A stretch of DNA of 64,000 nucleotides from Mycobacterium sp. 050128 (lineage in GTDB: Bacteria; Actinomycetota; Actinomycetes; Mycobacteriales; Mycobacteriaceae): the NCBI RefSeq assembly GCF_036409155.1, contig NZ_JAZGLW010000008.1, positions 62,001 through 126,000 on the forward strand. Direction: 5' to 3'. The position numbers and the translations under genes were made by a program. Numbering within the stretch: the first letter of the stretch is position 1; every line of letters starts with the position of its first letter. Shown here piece by piece: positions 7,784-16,533 of the stretch. The notes beneath the pieces are model-generated. The model made no database searches. It saw only the letters and a program-made list of their open reading frames with translations, and had not been told where the DNA came from.

Positions 7784-10700
7784 GTTCACATTGCACGTCA
7801 AGCGCGACGGCGCATATGACGAGGCGGGGTTTTTCGCGCTCCCAGACACGTTGGACACAGCGTCCGCGGTCGCGTTTGCGCGGAAAATGGCGCGTTACCA
7901 CGCGGATTCGCGGATCGCTCAAACCTCGGCTGTCGCTGCGTCGAAAGTCGTTGATTTGTATGAGATTCTCGGCCACCCCGACCCAGGCAATATCGATGTC
8001 GAGGAGGCCTGGGCAGCGACCCGGCTGGGTCCGCCGCTGCAAGACGATGAGGGCGAGTTGCAGTGGGGCCGGGAGTGGATGCGGTTCCCCATCGGGATAG
8101 ATCCACGCAACGGCCAGACGGTGGCGCTCGATTTGAAGGAGACGCACGAATTCGAAGGAATGGGCCATCACGTCGTCGTCGTGGGCACGACGGGAAGCGG
8201 TAAGTCGGTCTTTTTGACGGCGCTGATCACCTCGGCGTGCCTAACGCATTCGCCTGACTCGTTGAAGGTCGCGGTGTTCGACTTCAAAGGTAGTGCATTG
8301 GCGCATTTGGTGGCAGGGTTCCCGCACACCGTGGCCGCGATGAGCAACTTGCGAAACGACCGTCTGTGGATCGTGCGTATGGAAGATGTGCTTTACGGCG
8401 AGATGGAGCGGCGCAAATCCTGGCTGGACCGGGCTGGGGTCAGTGACATCGCCGAATATGAGTATTTACGCATCCACAAGAAAGAGAAGCTGCGGCCGAT
8501 GCCGCACCTGTTGCTGGTCGTCGATGAGTTCACACAGATGTTCGCCGAACATGACGGCGCCAAAGCGGTCATGGACGAGGTAGGTCGCCAGGGCCGCTCG
8601 CAGGGGCTTCGGTTGGTGATGGGCTCGCAACGACTAGGTCACCAGATGCAAGGCGGCATCATGAGCAACATCCCGGTGCGGGTGGCGCTGCGCACGGTCG
8701 GCGACAACGATTCCCACGAGGTGTTGGGTAGCGACGAGGCCAACCACTTGCCTAAAAAGCCGGCCGGCGCGGGGCTATTGAAGGTCGGCGCGAGCAAGAA
8801 CTTGACCCGCTTCCAGACCGCATTCGTGCTCAAGAGTTACGTCCCGCCCCAGCGTGCTGCCGCGGCTGCTGCCCGGCAAGAAGCCGGTTACGTTGAGCCG
8901 CAAGAGTTTCAGGCAGTCGGTATGCCTGCGCTACAGACGGTGCGCGACGTCGAAGCCGATCAGGGCAACGTTGTCGAACCGCGTGCCGTCATTGGCGCTG
9001 ATGGCCGTACCGTCAAGCAAGTGCAGGCCACGGTGGAGTGTCTGAACCGGCTGAATCTTCCTCCGCTGCAGCCGATGTGGCTACCTCCGCTGGAGCCGTT
9101 GCCCGTTGAAGAGCTGGTGCGACGGTTGCGGGGCCAACCGTGGGATGTCGACTACGGCGCGGCGCAAAGCGAGCTTTCGCGGCTGATGTTCCCGGTCGGG
9201 ATTGAAGACCGACCGCGCGATCACCGCCAGCTTGTCTATGCGCCGAACTTGGCTGAAGGGAACTGCGCGGTCGTCGGTATGGGCAATTCAGGCAAGACGG
9301 TGGCCATCGCCACAATGCTCTCCGGTGCTGCCCTGCTGTATAGCCCTCGGCGGCTTCAATTTTACGTCATCGCACTGAGCGGCCCGGACCTGAACGTGGT
9401 AAGGGATTTGCCGCATGTCGGTGGCTTCGCGCGTGAGGATGATATCGAGCACGTCAAACGAATCATCGCCGAGATGCTGGCGCTGATCGATCAGCGCGAG
9501 CAAGCCTTCAGCAAGCTCGGATTGACGCTGACCAAGCTGCGGGAGCGCAAATTCGGCGGCGCCGCCGGTGAGCTACCCCGGGATGATCCTTTCGGTGATG
9601 TGTTCCTCGTGATCGACGGCTGGCCGACATTCGTGAAGAATTGGGAGTTACTGCTGGTCCCTGAGGTGGAACGCATCTTGGCGAAAGGGCCCGACGTCGG
9701 CGTGCATTGCATTGTGTCGACAAGCGGCTGGGTGGCCAACAAATTCACCTCGGGAATGAGCAAGCTTTTCACCAGCAATGTGGAACTCAAGCTCGACCAG
9801 ATGGATGATCTGGCTGTCAACGAACGCAAAGTCGCCAAAGAGGTTCCGTTCGGGGAACGCAAGATATTCCTGGACGAAGATGACGACTCCGGCGGAGAGG
9901 TCGAAAGCGTCAATACGGTCAAAATCCGGGGCCGCGGCACGACCATGGACGGGTTCCACTTCCAGGCCGGGTTGCCGCAGGTGACGGCGGAAGGGCGACG
10001 CGTCGACGTGGGGGCAGCCGTCGAGACGATCCAGCGGCTGGCTGGACCCGACAGCGCGGCCGCGAAAGTTCGTTTGCTGCCCAAACTCATTGACATCGAC
10101 GAAGTTTTCGCCCAATGGGAGCAGCGTGAGCCTGGCCCGGGCGGCCTAGACCGGGCGGGCGTGGTGCCGTTCGGGATTTCCGAAGTCGGTTTGCAGCCAG
10201 CAGTCGTAAATTTCGCTGCCTCACCGCATCTGCTGTTCGTCGGGCGGCCCGAATGCGGACTCTCGAGCGGGTTAGCCACCGTCGCCCAGGCCGTGATGAG
10301 GGTGTACAGCCCCGAGCAGGCCCAACTTTATGTGGTCGACCCGCACAACGAGCTGCTGCGGGTAGTCGAAGGCGAACATCTGGGCGCCTACGTTTTCCGA
10401 GAGGACCAGGTCCGCGCGTTGGGGGAAAGCCTGGGCGCGATCTTGACCGAGCGCATGCCGATGACCGATCAGAGTCAAGAAGAGTTGGCCGCGGGCACAC
10501 GGCGCTGGAGCGGCCCGGAGATCTTTGTCTTCATTGATCGCGAGGAAACCTTGGCCAGCTGGGACAGCGGCGGGTTCGTACCTGGTACGGGATACCCCTT
10601 GGGGCCGGTCACGCGATTTATCCCGCGCGGTAAAGAGGTCGGCTTGCACTTGATTGTGTCGCGCCGGATCGCCCAGTGGGGCCGCACGCAAACCAATCCG

Positions 10701-10877
10701 GTGATTGCCGAGATGGTCAAAAGCAAGGCCCCGGCGGTGGTAATGGACGGCGACCCTGACGAAGGGCCGATCATCGGCCACACGAAAGCCGCGCCGGCCG
10801 ACCCCGGCCGTGGACTCTACGTCACCGACCGGGTGGTGGCGCCGGTGCAGGTCGCGTTCCCGGCGAGCACGCATTGA
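7773..10877 (+). CDS. eccCb: EccCb, three-domain FtsK/SpoIIIE-type ESX ATPase
   Basis: 1034 residues from the ATG at 7773, preceded by AAGGAGGGTGGGG inside the end of eccCa. Domain 1 has a full Walker A (GTTGSGKSVF, about 137-146) and Walker B (LLLVVDEFTQ, about 246). Domain 2 has GMGNSGKTVA (about 502) and VFLVIDGW (about 610). Domain 3 has GRPECGLSSG (about 822), in which the Walker Lys and Thr are replaced, so it is unlikely to bind ATP normally. EccC recognises the C-terminal signals of Esx substrates and powers export. With EccCa the total is about 1400 residues, near the size of unsplit EccC. The last bases overlap the TTG start of the XRE gene. Confidence 0.93.
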   Translation: MTAEFTLHVKRDGAYDEAGFFALPDTLDTASAVAFARKMARYHADSRIAQTSAVAASKVVDLYEILGHPDPGNIDVEEAWAATRLGPPLQDDEGELQWGREWMRFPIGIDPRNGQTVALDLKETHEFEGMGHHVVVVGTTGSGKSVFLTALITSACLTHSPDSLKVAVFDFKGSALAHLVAGFPHTVAAMSNLRNDRLWIVRMEDVLYGEMERRKSWLDRAGVSDIAEYEYLRIHKKEKLRPMPHLLLVVDEFTQMFAEHDGAKAVMDEVGRQGRSQGLRLVMGSQRLGHQMQGGIMSNIPVRVALRTVGDNDSHEVLGSDEANHLPKKPAGAGLLKVGASKNLTRFQTAFVLKSYVPPQRAAAAAARQEAGYVEPQEFQAVGMPALQTVRDVEADQGNVVEPRAVIGADGRTVKQVQATVECLNRLNLPPLQPMWLPPLEPLPVEELVRRLRGQPWDVDYGAAQSELSRLMFPVGIEDRPRDHRQLVYAPNLAEGNCAVVGMGNSGKTVAIATMLSGAALLYSPRRLQFYVIALSGPDLNVVRDLPHVGGFAREDDIEHVKRIIAEMLALIDQREQAFSKLGLTLTKLRERKFGGAAGELPRDDPFGDVFLVIDGWPTFVKNWELLLVPEVERILAKGPDVGVHCIVSTSGWVANKFTSGMSKLFTSNVELKLDQMDDLAVNERKVAKEVPFGERKIFLDEDDDSGGEVESVNTVKIRGRGTTMDGFHFQAGLPQVTAEGRRVDVGAAVETIQRLAGPDSAAAKVRLLPKLIDIDEVFAQWEQREPGPGGLDRAGVVPFGISEVGLQPAVVNFAASPHLLFVGRPECGLSSGLATVAQAVMRVYSPEQAQLYVVDPHNELLRVVEGEHLGAYVFREDQVRALGESLGAILTERMPMTDQSQEELAAGTRRWSGPEIFVFIDREETLASWDSGGFVPGTGYPLGPVTRFIPRGKEVGLHLIVSRRIAQWGRTQTNPVIAEMVKSKAPAVVMDGDPDEGPIIGHTKAAPADPGRGLYVTDRVVAPVQVAFPASTH

Positions 10878-11290
10878 GCCAGGTGGACCCCGCGCGGCTG
10901 CTAGCTGACTGCGTCGATCAGGCCCGCCTGGAACAGGGGCTGTCCAAACATGACCTGGCGCGGCTGGCGCGGGTGGCTCGCCCCACGATCTCGCTGCTGA
11001 TCAACCACGGCAAGGTCCCGTCTCGTGCGGCCACGCTGGACAGGATCGGCGCGGCGCTGGGCTGGGAGGCTGGCACCTGCGCGGCGTTGTTGGCAGGCCA
11101 GCCCACGCCAGGCCCGCGCCCGCCGGCGACCCGCTCGGCGCAGCTCCTGGCGCAGCGACTCACCGAGATCGCCGAGGAGGCGCGCACGGCCGTGTGCGCG
11201 GCCGAGCAATCAATTGTTCGGCTCAAAACGATCGAAGAACGTGCGCGCACGGCGGCTCACTTCGTCCTGGGAGGCTCAGCCATCGAGTAA
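10874..11290 (+). CDS. XRE-family helix-turn-helix regulator inside the esx operon
   Basis: 138 residues starting at TTG, which overlaps the eccCb stop (TTGA). The N-terminal half is an XRE domain (about 8-68) with LSKHDLARLARVARPTISLL as helix-turn-helix and ALGWEAGTCAALLAG at its end; the C-terminal half is a long helix (about 84-130). The protein at 24962-25351 on the other strand has the same plan, so the plasmid carries one such regulator in the ESX locus and one in the T4SS locus. It could also start at a GTG slightly downstream. A strong hairpin follows the gene. Targets unknown; control of one or both secretion operons is inference. Confidence 0.75.
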   Translation: MSQVDPARLLADCVDQARLEQGLSKHDLARLARVARPTISLLINHGKVPSRAATLDRIGAALGWEAGTCAALLAGQPTPGPRPPATRSAQLLAQRLTEIAEEARTAVCAAEQSIVRLKTIEERARTAAHFVLGGSAIE

Positions 11291-11320
11291 CCAAAGGCAA
11301 CAGGGGGTGTTGCCTTTGGT
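11290..11320 (+). terminator. 12-bp perfect hairpin between the regulator and the PE gene
   Basis: ACCAAAGGCAAC (11290-11301) pairs perfectly with GTTGCCTTTGGT (11309-11320) around a 7-nt G-rich loop. It begins at the stop codon of the XRE gene. There is no T run after it, which is common in mycobacteria. It probably ends or attenuates the eccB-eccC transcript before the PE/PPE/esx genes. Confidence 0.7.
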
Positions 11321-11400
11321 GGAATGTGGCCGGTTTGGTTGCCGGTGTCACTGGCGGCGATTATCGTCGCAAGCACTACGGCTCTATCGCTTGGGGCGGA

Positions 11401-11406
11401 TAGGAT
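11401..11406 (+). promoter_or_regulatory. possible -10 (TAGGAT) for the PE/PPE/esx transcript
   Basis: TAGGAT fits the TANNNT -10 consensus, lies after the hairpin at 11290-11320 and 23-26 nt before the PE start, so it would give a short leader. No clear -35 is visible. Confidence 0.3.
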
Positions 11407-11432
11407 AAGCGGACAGGGGATGGATTGCAATG

Positions 11433-11726
11433 ATGTTTGTTGAAGCACCTGCGCTCGCGGCGCAGGCGGCAGCGGAAGGCTCGGGCGGGGCGACCACGGC
11501 CGCCACGCTAGCCGCTGGGGCACCGGCCATGGGCGCTGTGGTGCCGATGGGCGGCGAAGAAGTGTCGGCCATGTTCGCGCAAGCTATCGCAGCGCACGGC
11601 GCGCAGTTCTTGGCGGCAGGTGCTGTAGGTGTGGCCCAACGTGAGGCGTTCGCCGCCACCGTGGCGACCTCGGCAGCCACCTACACCGCCGTGGATGCCG
11701 TCGGCCAGGCGCTGCTGTCGCTCTAG
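11433..11726 (+). CDS. PE family protein
   Basis: 97 residues from the second of two adjacent ATGs, chosen because PE proteins begin with Met-x-Phe-Val. The protein is two Ala-rich helices with no long C-terminal extension, the size of a bare PE domain. Near the end it has YTAVD, the Y-x-x-x-D/E signal that EccC reads in PE partners. PE and PPE proteins are exported as a heterodimer; the PPE partner starts 15 bp downstream, followed by an Esx pair and EspG, the specific PE/PPE chaperone. The literal Pro-Glu at the start is degenerate (VEAPALAAQ). Confidence 0.85.
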   Translation: MFVEAPALAAQAAAEGSGGATTAATLAAGAPAMGAVVPMGGEEVSAMFAQAIAAHGAQFLAAGAVGVAQREAFAATVATSAATYTAVDAVGQALLSL

Positions 11727-11741
11727 TGCGGCGGTGCACTG

Positions 11742-13226
11742 ATGTACTGGGGGATCCCACCGGAGATTAACGCCTTCCGGTTGACCAGGATGGGCGCAGG
11801 TCCGACCGCGCACATTCCGCAAATCACCGCCTACACCGCTGCGGCGGTCACCCACTTCGAACAAGGTATGCAGCAGCAGGTGACCGCAGCGGCGACCGCA
11901 CCGGTTTTCCAAGGCTCGGGCGGAACAGGGATGCTCGACAGTGCCACGCCGATGGCGGCCTGGCAGCAGACCGCCGGGATGCACGCAGAATCCGCGGCGG
12001 CCACGATTCAGACAGGGTTGGCCGCCTACGCGGCCGCGGTGTCGGCGACCATCCCTCATGAAGTGGTGGTGGCCAATCGGGTCCGCGAAGCCACGCTGGA
12101 AGCAACGAACTTTATGGGGTTCAACACCCCTGCGATCGCCGAGGCCAACGCCGAGTACGGCGAGTATTGGGGCCAGAATGCTGGCGCCATGGTCGGCTAC
12201 ATGGGCGCCATGGCCCCCGTGGTGAGCGCGTTGAGCGTTCCGCTGCCGACGTTGCCGGATATGAGCAACCCGGCGGGCCCTGCGCTCGGTCTGACCGGGC
12301 TGATCAGCGACGGGGTGAGCGCTGGCGTTGGTGTAGGCGTGCAGGCCCTGAGCACAGGCATGAGTGCCGGTAGCGGCGCCGTCTCGGCCGGTACCGGAAT
12401 CGCCACCGGGGTGTCCAGCGGGGTGTTCAACGGCACCGGAGCCGGCGTGCAGGCGGCAGGTTCGAGCACTGGCAGCGGGCAGGCTCCGGTTTCCCAGCCC
12501 GCGCCCACCGGCACGACCGCGGGCCAAGGTGTCCCCGCAACAACAGGCACCACCCAGGGCCTGACGAGCAACTCGCCACAGGCCAAACCACCTCTGCTGC
12601 AGGGAGGGCAAAGCGGCCAGCCGCCTGCCGAGCAGCCAGGACAATCGTTGCTCAGCCAGCTCACGCAAGCGCCGACCGAGATGATGAGTTCGCTGAGCTC
12701 ACCCCTGGAGTCGATGGGCCAGCTCCCGCAAAGTGCCGCGGGCCAATTGAGCGGCCTGATGGGCCCGCTTTCGGCGCTGACCGGTGGTATGGCCGGGGGC
12801 CTCGGTGGCCCGCCGGCCGGGGGACCACCGGGACTCAGCGCAGCCAGCGCCCCGTGGTCGGGGCTCAGCGGCGCCAATGGCGGCTTCGCCGGCGGCGGCT
12901 CCACGGTAGCCGCGGCGTTAACCAAACCGTCTGCTGGCGGGCTCGGCGGCCCGGTGGGCGTGCCGGGTGGTTGGTGGGCCAACGTGCCCGACGCCGCTGA
13001 TGCCGGTGAGCAGCCAGCCGCGGGACTGCGCAGCGGCGCAACAGCGGCCAGGGGCGCCATGGCGCCGGGAATGTATGGGCCGATGGCGTCCACGGCGCGC
13101 TCGCAACGCGGCAACGAATACGCCGCCGTCGGCGAGCAGGATAAGACGATCACGCTGCCGGCATCCGCGCACGCGGCTCCGGTGCTCACGTCTGAAGGCG
13201 TGGTCCACGTCGGGCAGGGAGGATAA
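11742..13226 (+). CDS. PPE family protein
   Basis: 494 residues. The N-terminus has the defining PPE motif (WGIPPEINAFRL, residues 3-14), a helical domain of about 180 residues, and the Trp-x-Gly turn at EYWGQNAGAM (about 144-153). The rest is a low-complexity Gly/Ser/Pro/Ala-rich tail with a more ordered end (KTITLPASAHAAPVLTSEG). PE and PPE form a dimer whose helical tip on the PPE side is bound by EspG and whose composite signal comes from the PE partner. All three partners lie next to each other here, so this is probably the dedicated PE/PPE substrate pair of the plasmid ESX system. Confidence 0.92.
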   Translation: MYWGIPPEINAFRLTRMGAGPTAHIPQITAYTAAAVTHFEQGMQQQVTAAATAPVFQGSGGTGMLDSATPMAAWQQTAGMHAESAAATIQTGLAAYAAAVSATIPHEVVVANRVREATLEATNFMGFNTPAIAEANAEYGEYWGQNAGAMVGYMGAMAPVVSALSVPLPTLPDMSNPAGPALGLTGLISDGVSAGVGVGVQALSTGMSAGSGAVSAGTGIATGVSSGVFNGTGAGVQAAGSSTGSGQAPVSQPAPTGTTAGQGVPATTGTTQGLTSNSPQAKPPLLQGGQSGQPPAEQPGQSLLSQLTQAPTEMMSSLSSPLESMGQLPQSAAGQLSGLMGPLSALTGGMAGGLGGPPAGGPPGLSAASAPWSGLSGANGGFAGGGSTVAAALTKPSAGGLGGPVGVPGGWWANVPDAADAGEQPAAGLRSGATAARGAMAPGMYGPMASTARSQRGNEYAAVGEQDKTITLPASAHAAPVLTSEGVVHVGQGG

Positions 13227-13310
13227 ATCCCGGCAGGGGCCCGGGGTCGTTGCTGAACTGATCGGAACAAGCAGCAGTAACCACTTTGCAAGCGAAGGAG
13301 ATACACCGCC

Positions 13311-13610
13311 ATGGCGTTGAACGCTGATACCGCGCAGATGCTCGCGGGCGCAGGTCAAATGCACAACATTCAGCAAGAGGTGATGTCGGCGTTGGGCCGC
13401 TATGTCACCATGAACCAAAACCTCACCGGTACTGGCTTCAGCGGGAACGCCGCGCTGGCCTCCATGTCGACGACCGAGGATGTCAACCGGACCGGCCAAC
13501 AGGTCAACGCGCGTTTCCAAGCCGTCATCGACATGATGAAGCGCTCTGCGCACCAGTACAGCGAGACCGACGCCCAGAACCGCGCCGCGTTGGGCTCGAT
13601 CCAGGCCTAA
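13311..13610 (+). CDS. WXG100-family ESX substrate, CFP-10 (EsxB) side
   Basis: 99 residues with a good ribosome binding site (AAGGAGATACACC before the ATG). It has two helices joined at about residue 43. The turn reads GTGFSGNA, so the usual Trp-x-Gly is replaced by Phe-x-Gly. The C-terminus carries YSETD (Y-x-x-x-D), the EccC recognition signal typical of the CFP-10 member of the pair. The partner gene follows after 45 bp. These form the main heterodimer secreted by the ESX system. Confidence 0.88.
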   Translation: MALNADTAQMLAGAGQMHNIQQEVMSALGRYVTMNQNLTGTGFSGNAALASMSTTEDVNRTGQQVNARFQAVIDMMKRSAHQYSETDAQNRAALGSIQA

Positions 13611-13655
13611 TCGCGCCCACACCCGATCTAGACGACTTTCAGAAGGAGAATGGTT

Positions 13656-13949
13656 ATGGATTCAATGCGTTACGACCACGCGATGATGGCCGATCACGTC
13701 TCGGCACAGGGGCAACTGGTCGCCCACATGAACGACCTGCGCAGCCGCGCGATGGGCGTGATCAACCAGATGGCCGCAGTCTGGACGCAGCACGGTTCCG
13801 ACGCTGCCCAAACGTGCATGCACGAGATCGATCAGGCCTTCCAGGCGGTCTTCCAGACGATCGAACGCCACGGACACGCCGTCGGGCACGCCTCGACGAA
13901 TGCGTTGGGCACCGACCACGCGGTGCAGGCCGGTTTCCGGGGCTTGTGA
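13656..13949 (+). CDS. WXG100-family ESX substrate, ESAT-6 (EsxA) side
   Basis: 97 residues from the ATG at 13656, which sits 7 nt after AGGAG (13644-13648). The in-frame ATG at 13650 is only 1 nt from that site and is too close. Two helices flank the turn VWTQHGSDA; the Trp is kept but the Gly is shifted (W-x-x-x-G). No Y-x-x-x-D signal is present, as expected for the ESAT-6-like partner. The gene is followed at once by espG, whose GTG overlaps the stop by 4 nt. Confidence 0.85.
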   Translation: MDSMRYDHAMMADHVSAQGQLVAHMNDLRSRAMGVINQMAAVWTQHGSDAAQTCMHEIDQAFQAVFQTIERHGHAVGHASTNALGTDHAVQAGFRGL

Positions 13950-14887
13950 CCGAGACCGGTACCGCAGTTTCAGCGCGGCTGTCGACCACGTCGGAAGGCT
14001 TGTGGTTGACAGCCGCGCTTTGCGGTGTGGCCCAATTACCCCCCGTGCTCAAGATTCGGCCCATCGGGGCAGTGCAGGCCACCATCGCCGACCATCCCGG
14101 TATGGAAGTGCTGCACGATGCGGGCATCTATCGGGATGGTGCAGTTGACCCCAGCGTGGCCTCCTGGGTGGGTGTGCTGGGGCGTCCCGACGTCGAGATC
14201 GACGTCACGATCACACGCCCCGAGACGGCCCCCAACCGCCTCGAAGGCCCACCACCGATCTTCACCGCCCCAGATGACCCGATTGAGGCCGCTGCAGCGC
14301 TGGCCCAGTGGTATGCCCAACGCCCCCCGCAGCGTGTTGTCACGCTGTGCCGTCGCGACAACGCTTGGGTGGCTGCCGCGCGACTGTGGCGTCCGGGCCA
14401 AGACGCCAACGATGAGGTGGTGGTGAGCCCGCTGGGGGAGGCCGAGATCACCCACGCCGTCGTCGACACGCTCGGGCCAGCCGAACCGGCCCAGTTCCAC
14501 GGCATCAATAGCGAAGCGGCGGAACTGCATACCATTCTGGCGGCTTGGCAGGCGAACCCCGCCATCGACCTGGTCGCCGGCCTCACTGAGGTGGGCCTAT
14601 CTGTGCCCCAGGCACGGCTGATCGAAGCGGTGGCCGACCGGGGAACCACGCGCGCGGTGATCGGCGCGGCCGAATTCTCCATCAGCGGGCCAGCGCGGGC
14701 ACCGATGGCGGTAACCGTCGCCGACACCCTCCTCGGCCGCGTCGTTGTCAGCAACAGCGTTGGTCCTGATGGCAGGCAATGGACAACGCTGCTGCCCGGC
14801 GCTGAGCACGCCATTCACACAGCTGTGCTCGAGCTGCTTGAGACGTTGCCCTCGGGTCGCGGTTGGGCGACTCACCGGCGAACCTAA
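13946..14887 (+). CDS. espG: EspG, cytosolic chaperone for PE/PPE proteins
   Basis: 313 residues from the GTG at 13946, which overlaps the esxA-like stop (GTGA). The opening (SARLSTTSEGLWLTAALCGV), the central beta-rich region and the C-terminal LGRVVVSNSVGPDGRQWTTL fit the EspG family, which binds the tip of the PPE protein and keeps PE/PPE pairs soluble and specific to their own ESX machine. Its position just after the PE, PPE and Esx genes is the standard one. Length is normal for the family. Confidence 0.88.
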   Translation: MTETGTAVSARLSTTSEGLWLTAALCGVAQLPPVLKIRPIGAVQATIADHPGMEVLHDAGIYRDGAVDPSVASWVGVLGRPDVEIDVTITRPETAPNRLEGPPPIFTAPDDPIEAAAALAQWYAQRPPQRVVTLCRRDNAWVAAARLWRPGQDANDEVVVSPLGEAEITHAVVDTLGPAEPAQFHGINSEAAELHTILAAWQANPAIDLVAGLTEVGLSVPQARLIEAVADRGTTRAVIGAAEFSISGPARAPMAVTVADTLLGRVVVSNSVGPDGRQWTTLLPGAEHAIHTAVLELLETLPSGRGWATHRRT

Positions 14888-14903
14888 ATTCGATACGCAC
14901 TAA

Positions 14904-14925
14904 TATGGTGTCCGTTGTAGACGGA
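14904..14925 (+). promoter_or_regulatory. possible internal promoter with a start-site palindrome before the espI-like gene
   Basis: TATGGT (14904-14909) fits a -10 element. The sequence at the expected start point is an inverted repeat, TCCGT-TGTAG-ACGGA (14911-14925), which could be an operator or a 5-prime hairpin. The gap 14888-15015 otherwise holds no credible gene. Confidence 0.3.
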
Positions 14926-15015
14926 TGAAAACCGAGGTTGTTAGTGTCGCGCTGTGGCCAAAGGAAGTGCGGCTAAGCGAAATTCGGATACGGTTCGGTG
15001 ATGAGGGGACACGGC

Positions 15016-16533
15016 ATGACAAACCCACATGGGCGCGACGAACGCGACTTTTTCGACGACCTGACGGCCACGCCCGCGCCCGACGCGCAGCCCGCGCCAG
15101 ACGCCGCGCAGGCCAGCCGTCCTCGTGACATCGACGACACCACGACCAGAGAAGATGCGCGCCCGCGCTTTTCCCCGCCGGAGGGCACTGTGGCACCCCG
15201 CCCTCACGACCCACCTCCGCCGCCGCCAGCCCCACCGACGTGGCAGCCGCCGCGCTTTGCACCCCCTGAGGGCACCTTTGCACCGCATTCCCAGGACGCT
15301 GCGTCAACCGCATCATGGGAGCGACAACAGCCCGGCTTCGATCAGCCCGCCATCCCAGGTGAAAACTACGGCGACGCAAACAATTTCGGTCGCCCCCCGC
15401 ACGGCGGGTCAGAAGTGGCGCTCGGAGGACGTCACGGCGGCGCGCCGCAGCCGGTCGGGCAACCACTTGCCGGCCAGCACCAGCCGCCCCACCCGTCGGC
15501 AGCCGAGCGCGGTTGGCGTGCGGCGACACCGCCACCGGCGCAGCGCACCGCGGGTACCCCACGGTCCTCGGATGCCCTCCGAGAGCACCTGCGGGCCACG
15601 GATCTGATTACCCCGCATAAGGAAGCGTCGTCGAAGGGATGGCGCAGGGCGCTACTCAAGGCTTCCGGTGGCCTTATCAACGTCGGCGAGTCCAGCGACG
15701 AGCGCACGGTGCGTGGCTTGAAGGCCTCGATCGGCGCCAATCTGCGCGGCACGTACACCATCGTGGTGCTCGGAGGTAAAGGCGGCTCGGGCAAAACCGC
15801 GATCACGGTGGCCACCGCCAGCGAGTTCAAGCGCAACCGCAACGACCATGTGGTCGCCGTGGATGCCGATCCCGCACAAGCCGCGAATTTGGCGGTCCGT
15901 GTCGATCCCAGCGCGTCGTCGCTGCGCGCAATCAACGAGGACGGCAACTTGCACCGCTACGCCGACGTCGAGGCCTTGACCGGCCACAATGCGGTGGGTC
16001 TGCATGTTGTCGCGTCCCCGCGTCATGGAGGTGCACGCGGTGACGTGCTGACCGCTGACGACTTCACCAAGGGCCATAAGCTTTTGCAACGCTTCTACAG
16101 CGTGTTGTTCGTTGACTGCGGCGTTGACCTCGAACACGAGGTGATGAAGGGCGTGTTCGAGCGCGCCGATGCGGTGTTGATGGTCGCCTCAGCCGTGCCC
16201 GACGGCGCCGAAGGGGCGAGCACCAACTTCGAGTGGCTGCGCGATGAGGGCTATCACCAGTTGCTATCGCGAACGGTATTGGTGATCAACCACATTCGTC
16301 CCGCACGCAACCGCAAGGATCGCAAGGAGACAGCGAAGCTGGTTGCCACGTTGCGCGAGCATTTCGGGAGCTGGGTCAAAGCCGATCGCATCATCGAGGT
16401 CCCGTTTGACCCTCACATCGCCTCAGCCGGCGAGCTCGACATCCGCCGGATCCGCCCGAAAACCGCCCGCGCGGTGCTGGAAACCGCCGCCGCGCTCGCG
16501 GCAGGATTTTCCACAACGACTGATGCCCGATGA
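15016..16533 (+). CDS. EspI-like MinD/ParA-type ATPase with Pro-rich N-terminus
   Basis: 505 residues from the ATG at 15016, which has AGGGGAC at good distance; two earlier starts (14998, 15001) lack this. The first 230 residues are disordered and rich in Pro, with repeated RFSPPEGT / RFAPPEGT units. The C-terminal 280 residues are a MinD-like ATPase with a deviant Walker A (LGGKGGSGKTAIT, about 253) and VDADPAQAANLA as the switch region. This layout is that of EspI in ESX-1, which lowers secretion when ATP is low. It overlaps eccD by 4 nt (ATGA), the same neighbour as in chromosomal ESX-1. Confidence 0.8.
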   Translation: MTNPHGRDERDFFDDLTATPAPDAQPAPDAAQASRPRDIDDTTTREDARPRFSPPEGTVAPRPHDPPPPPPAPPTWQPPRFAPPEGTFAPHSQDAASTASWERQQPGFDQPAIPGENYGDANNFGRPPHGGSEVALGGRHGGAPQPVGQPLAGQHQPPHPSAAERGWRAATPPPAQRTAGTPRSSDALREHLRATDLITPHKEASSKGWRRALLKASGGLINVGESSDERTVRGLKASIGANLRGTYTIVVLGGKGGSGKTAITVATASEFKRNRNDHVVAVDADPAQAANLAVRVDPSASSLRAINEDGNLHRYADVEALTGHNAVGLHVVASPRHGGARGDVLTADDFTKGHKLLQRFYSVLFVDCGVDLEHEVMKGVFERADAVLMVASAVPDGAEGASTNFEWLRDEGYHQLLSRTVLVINHIRPARNRKDRKETAKLVATLREHFGSWVKADRIIEVPFDPHIASAGELDIRRIRPKTARAVLETAAALAAGFSTTTDAR

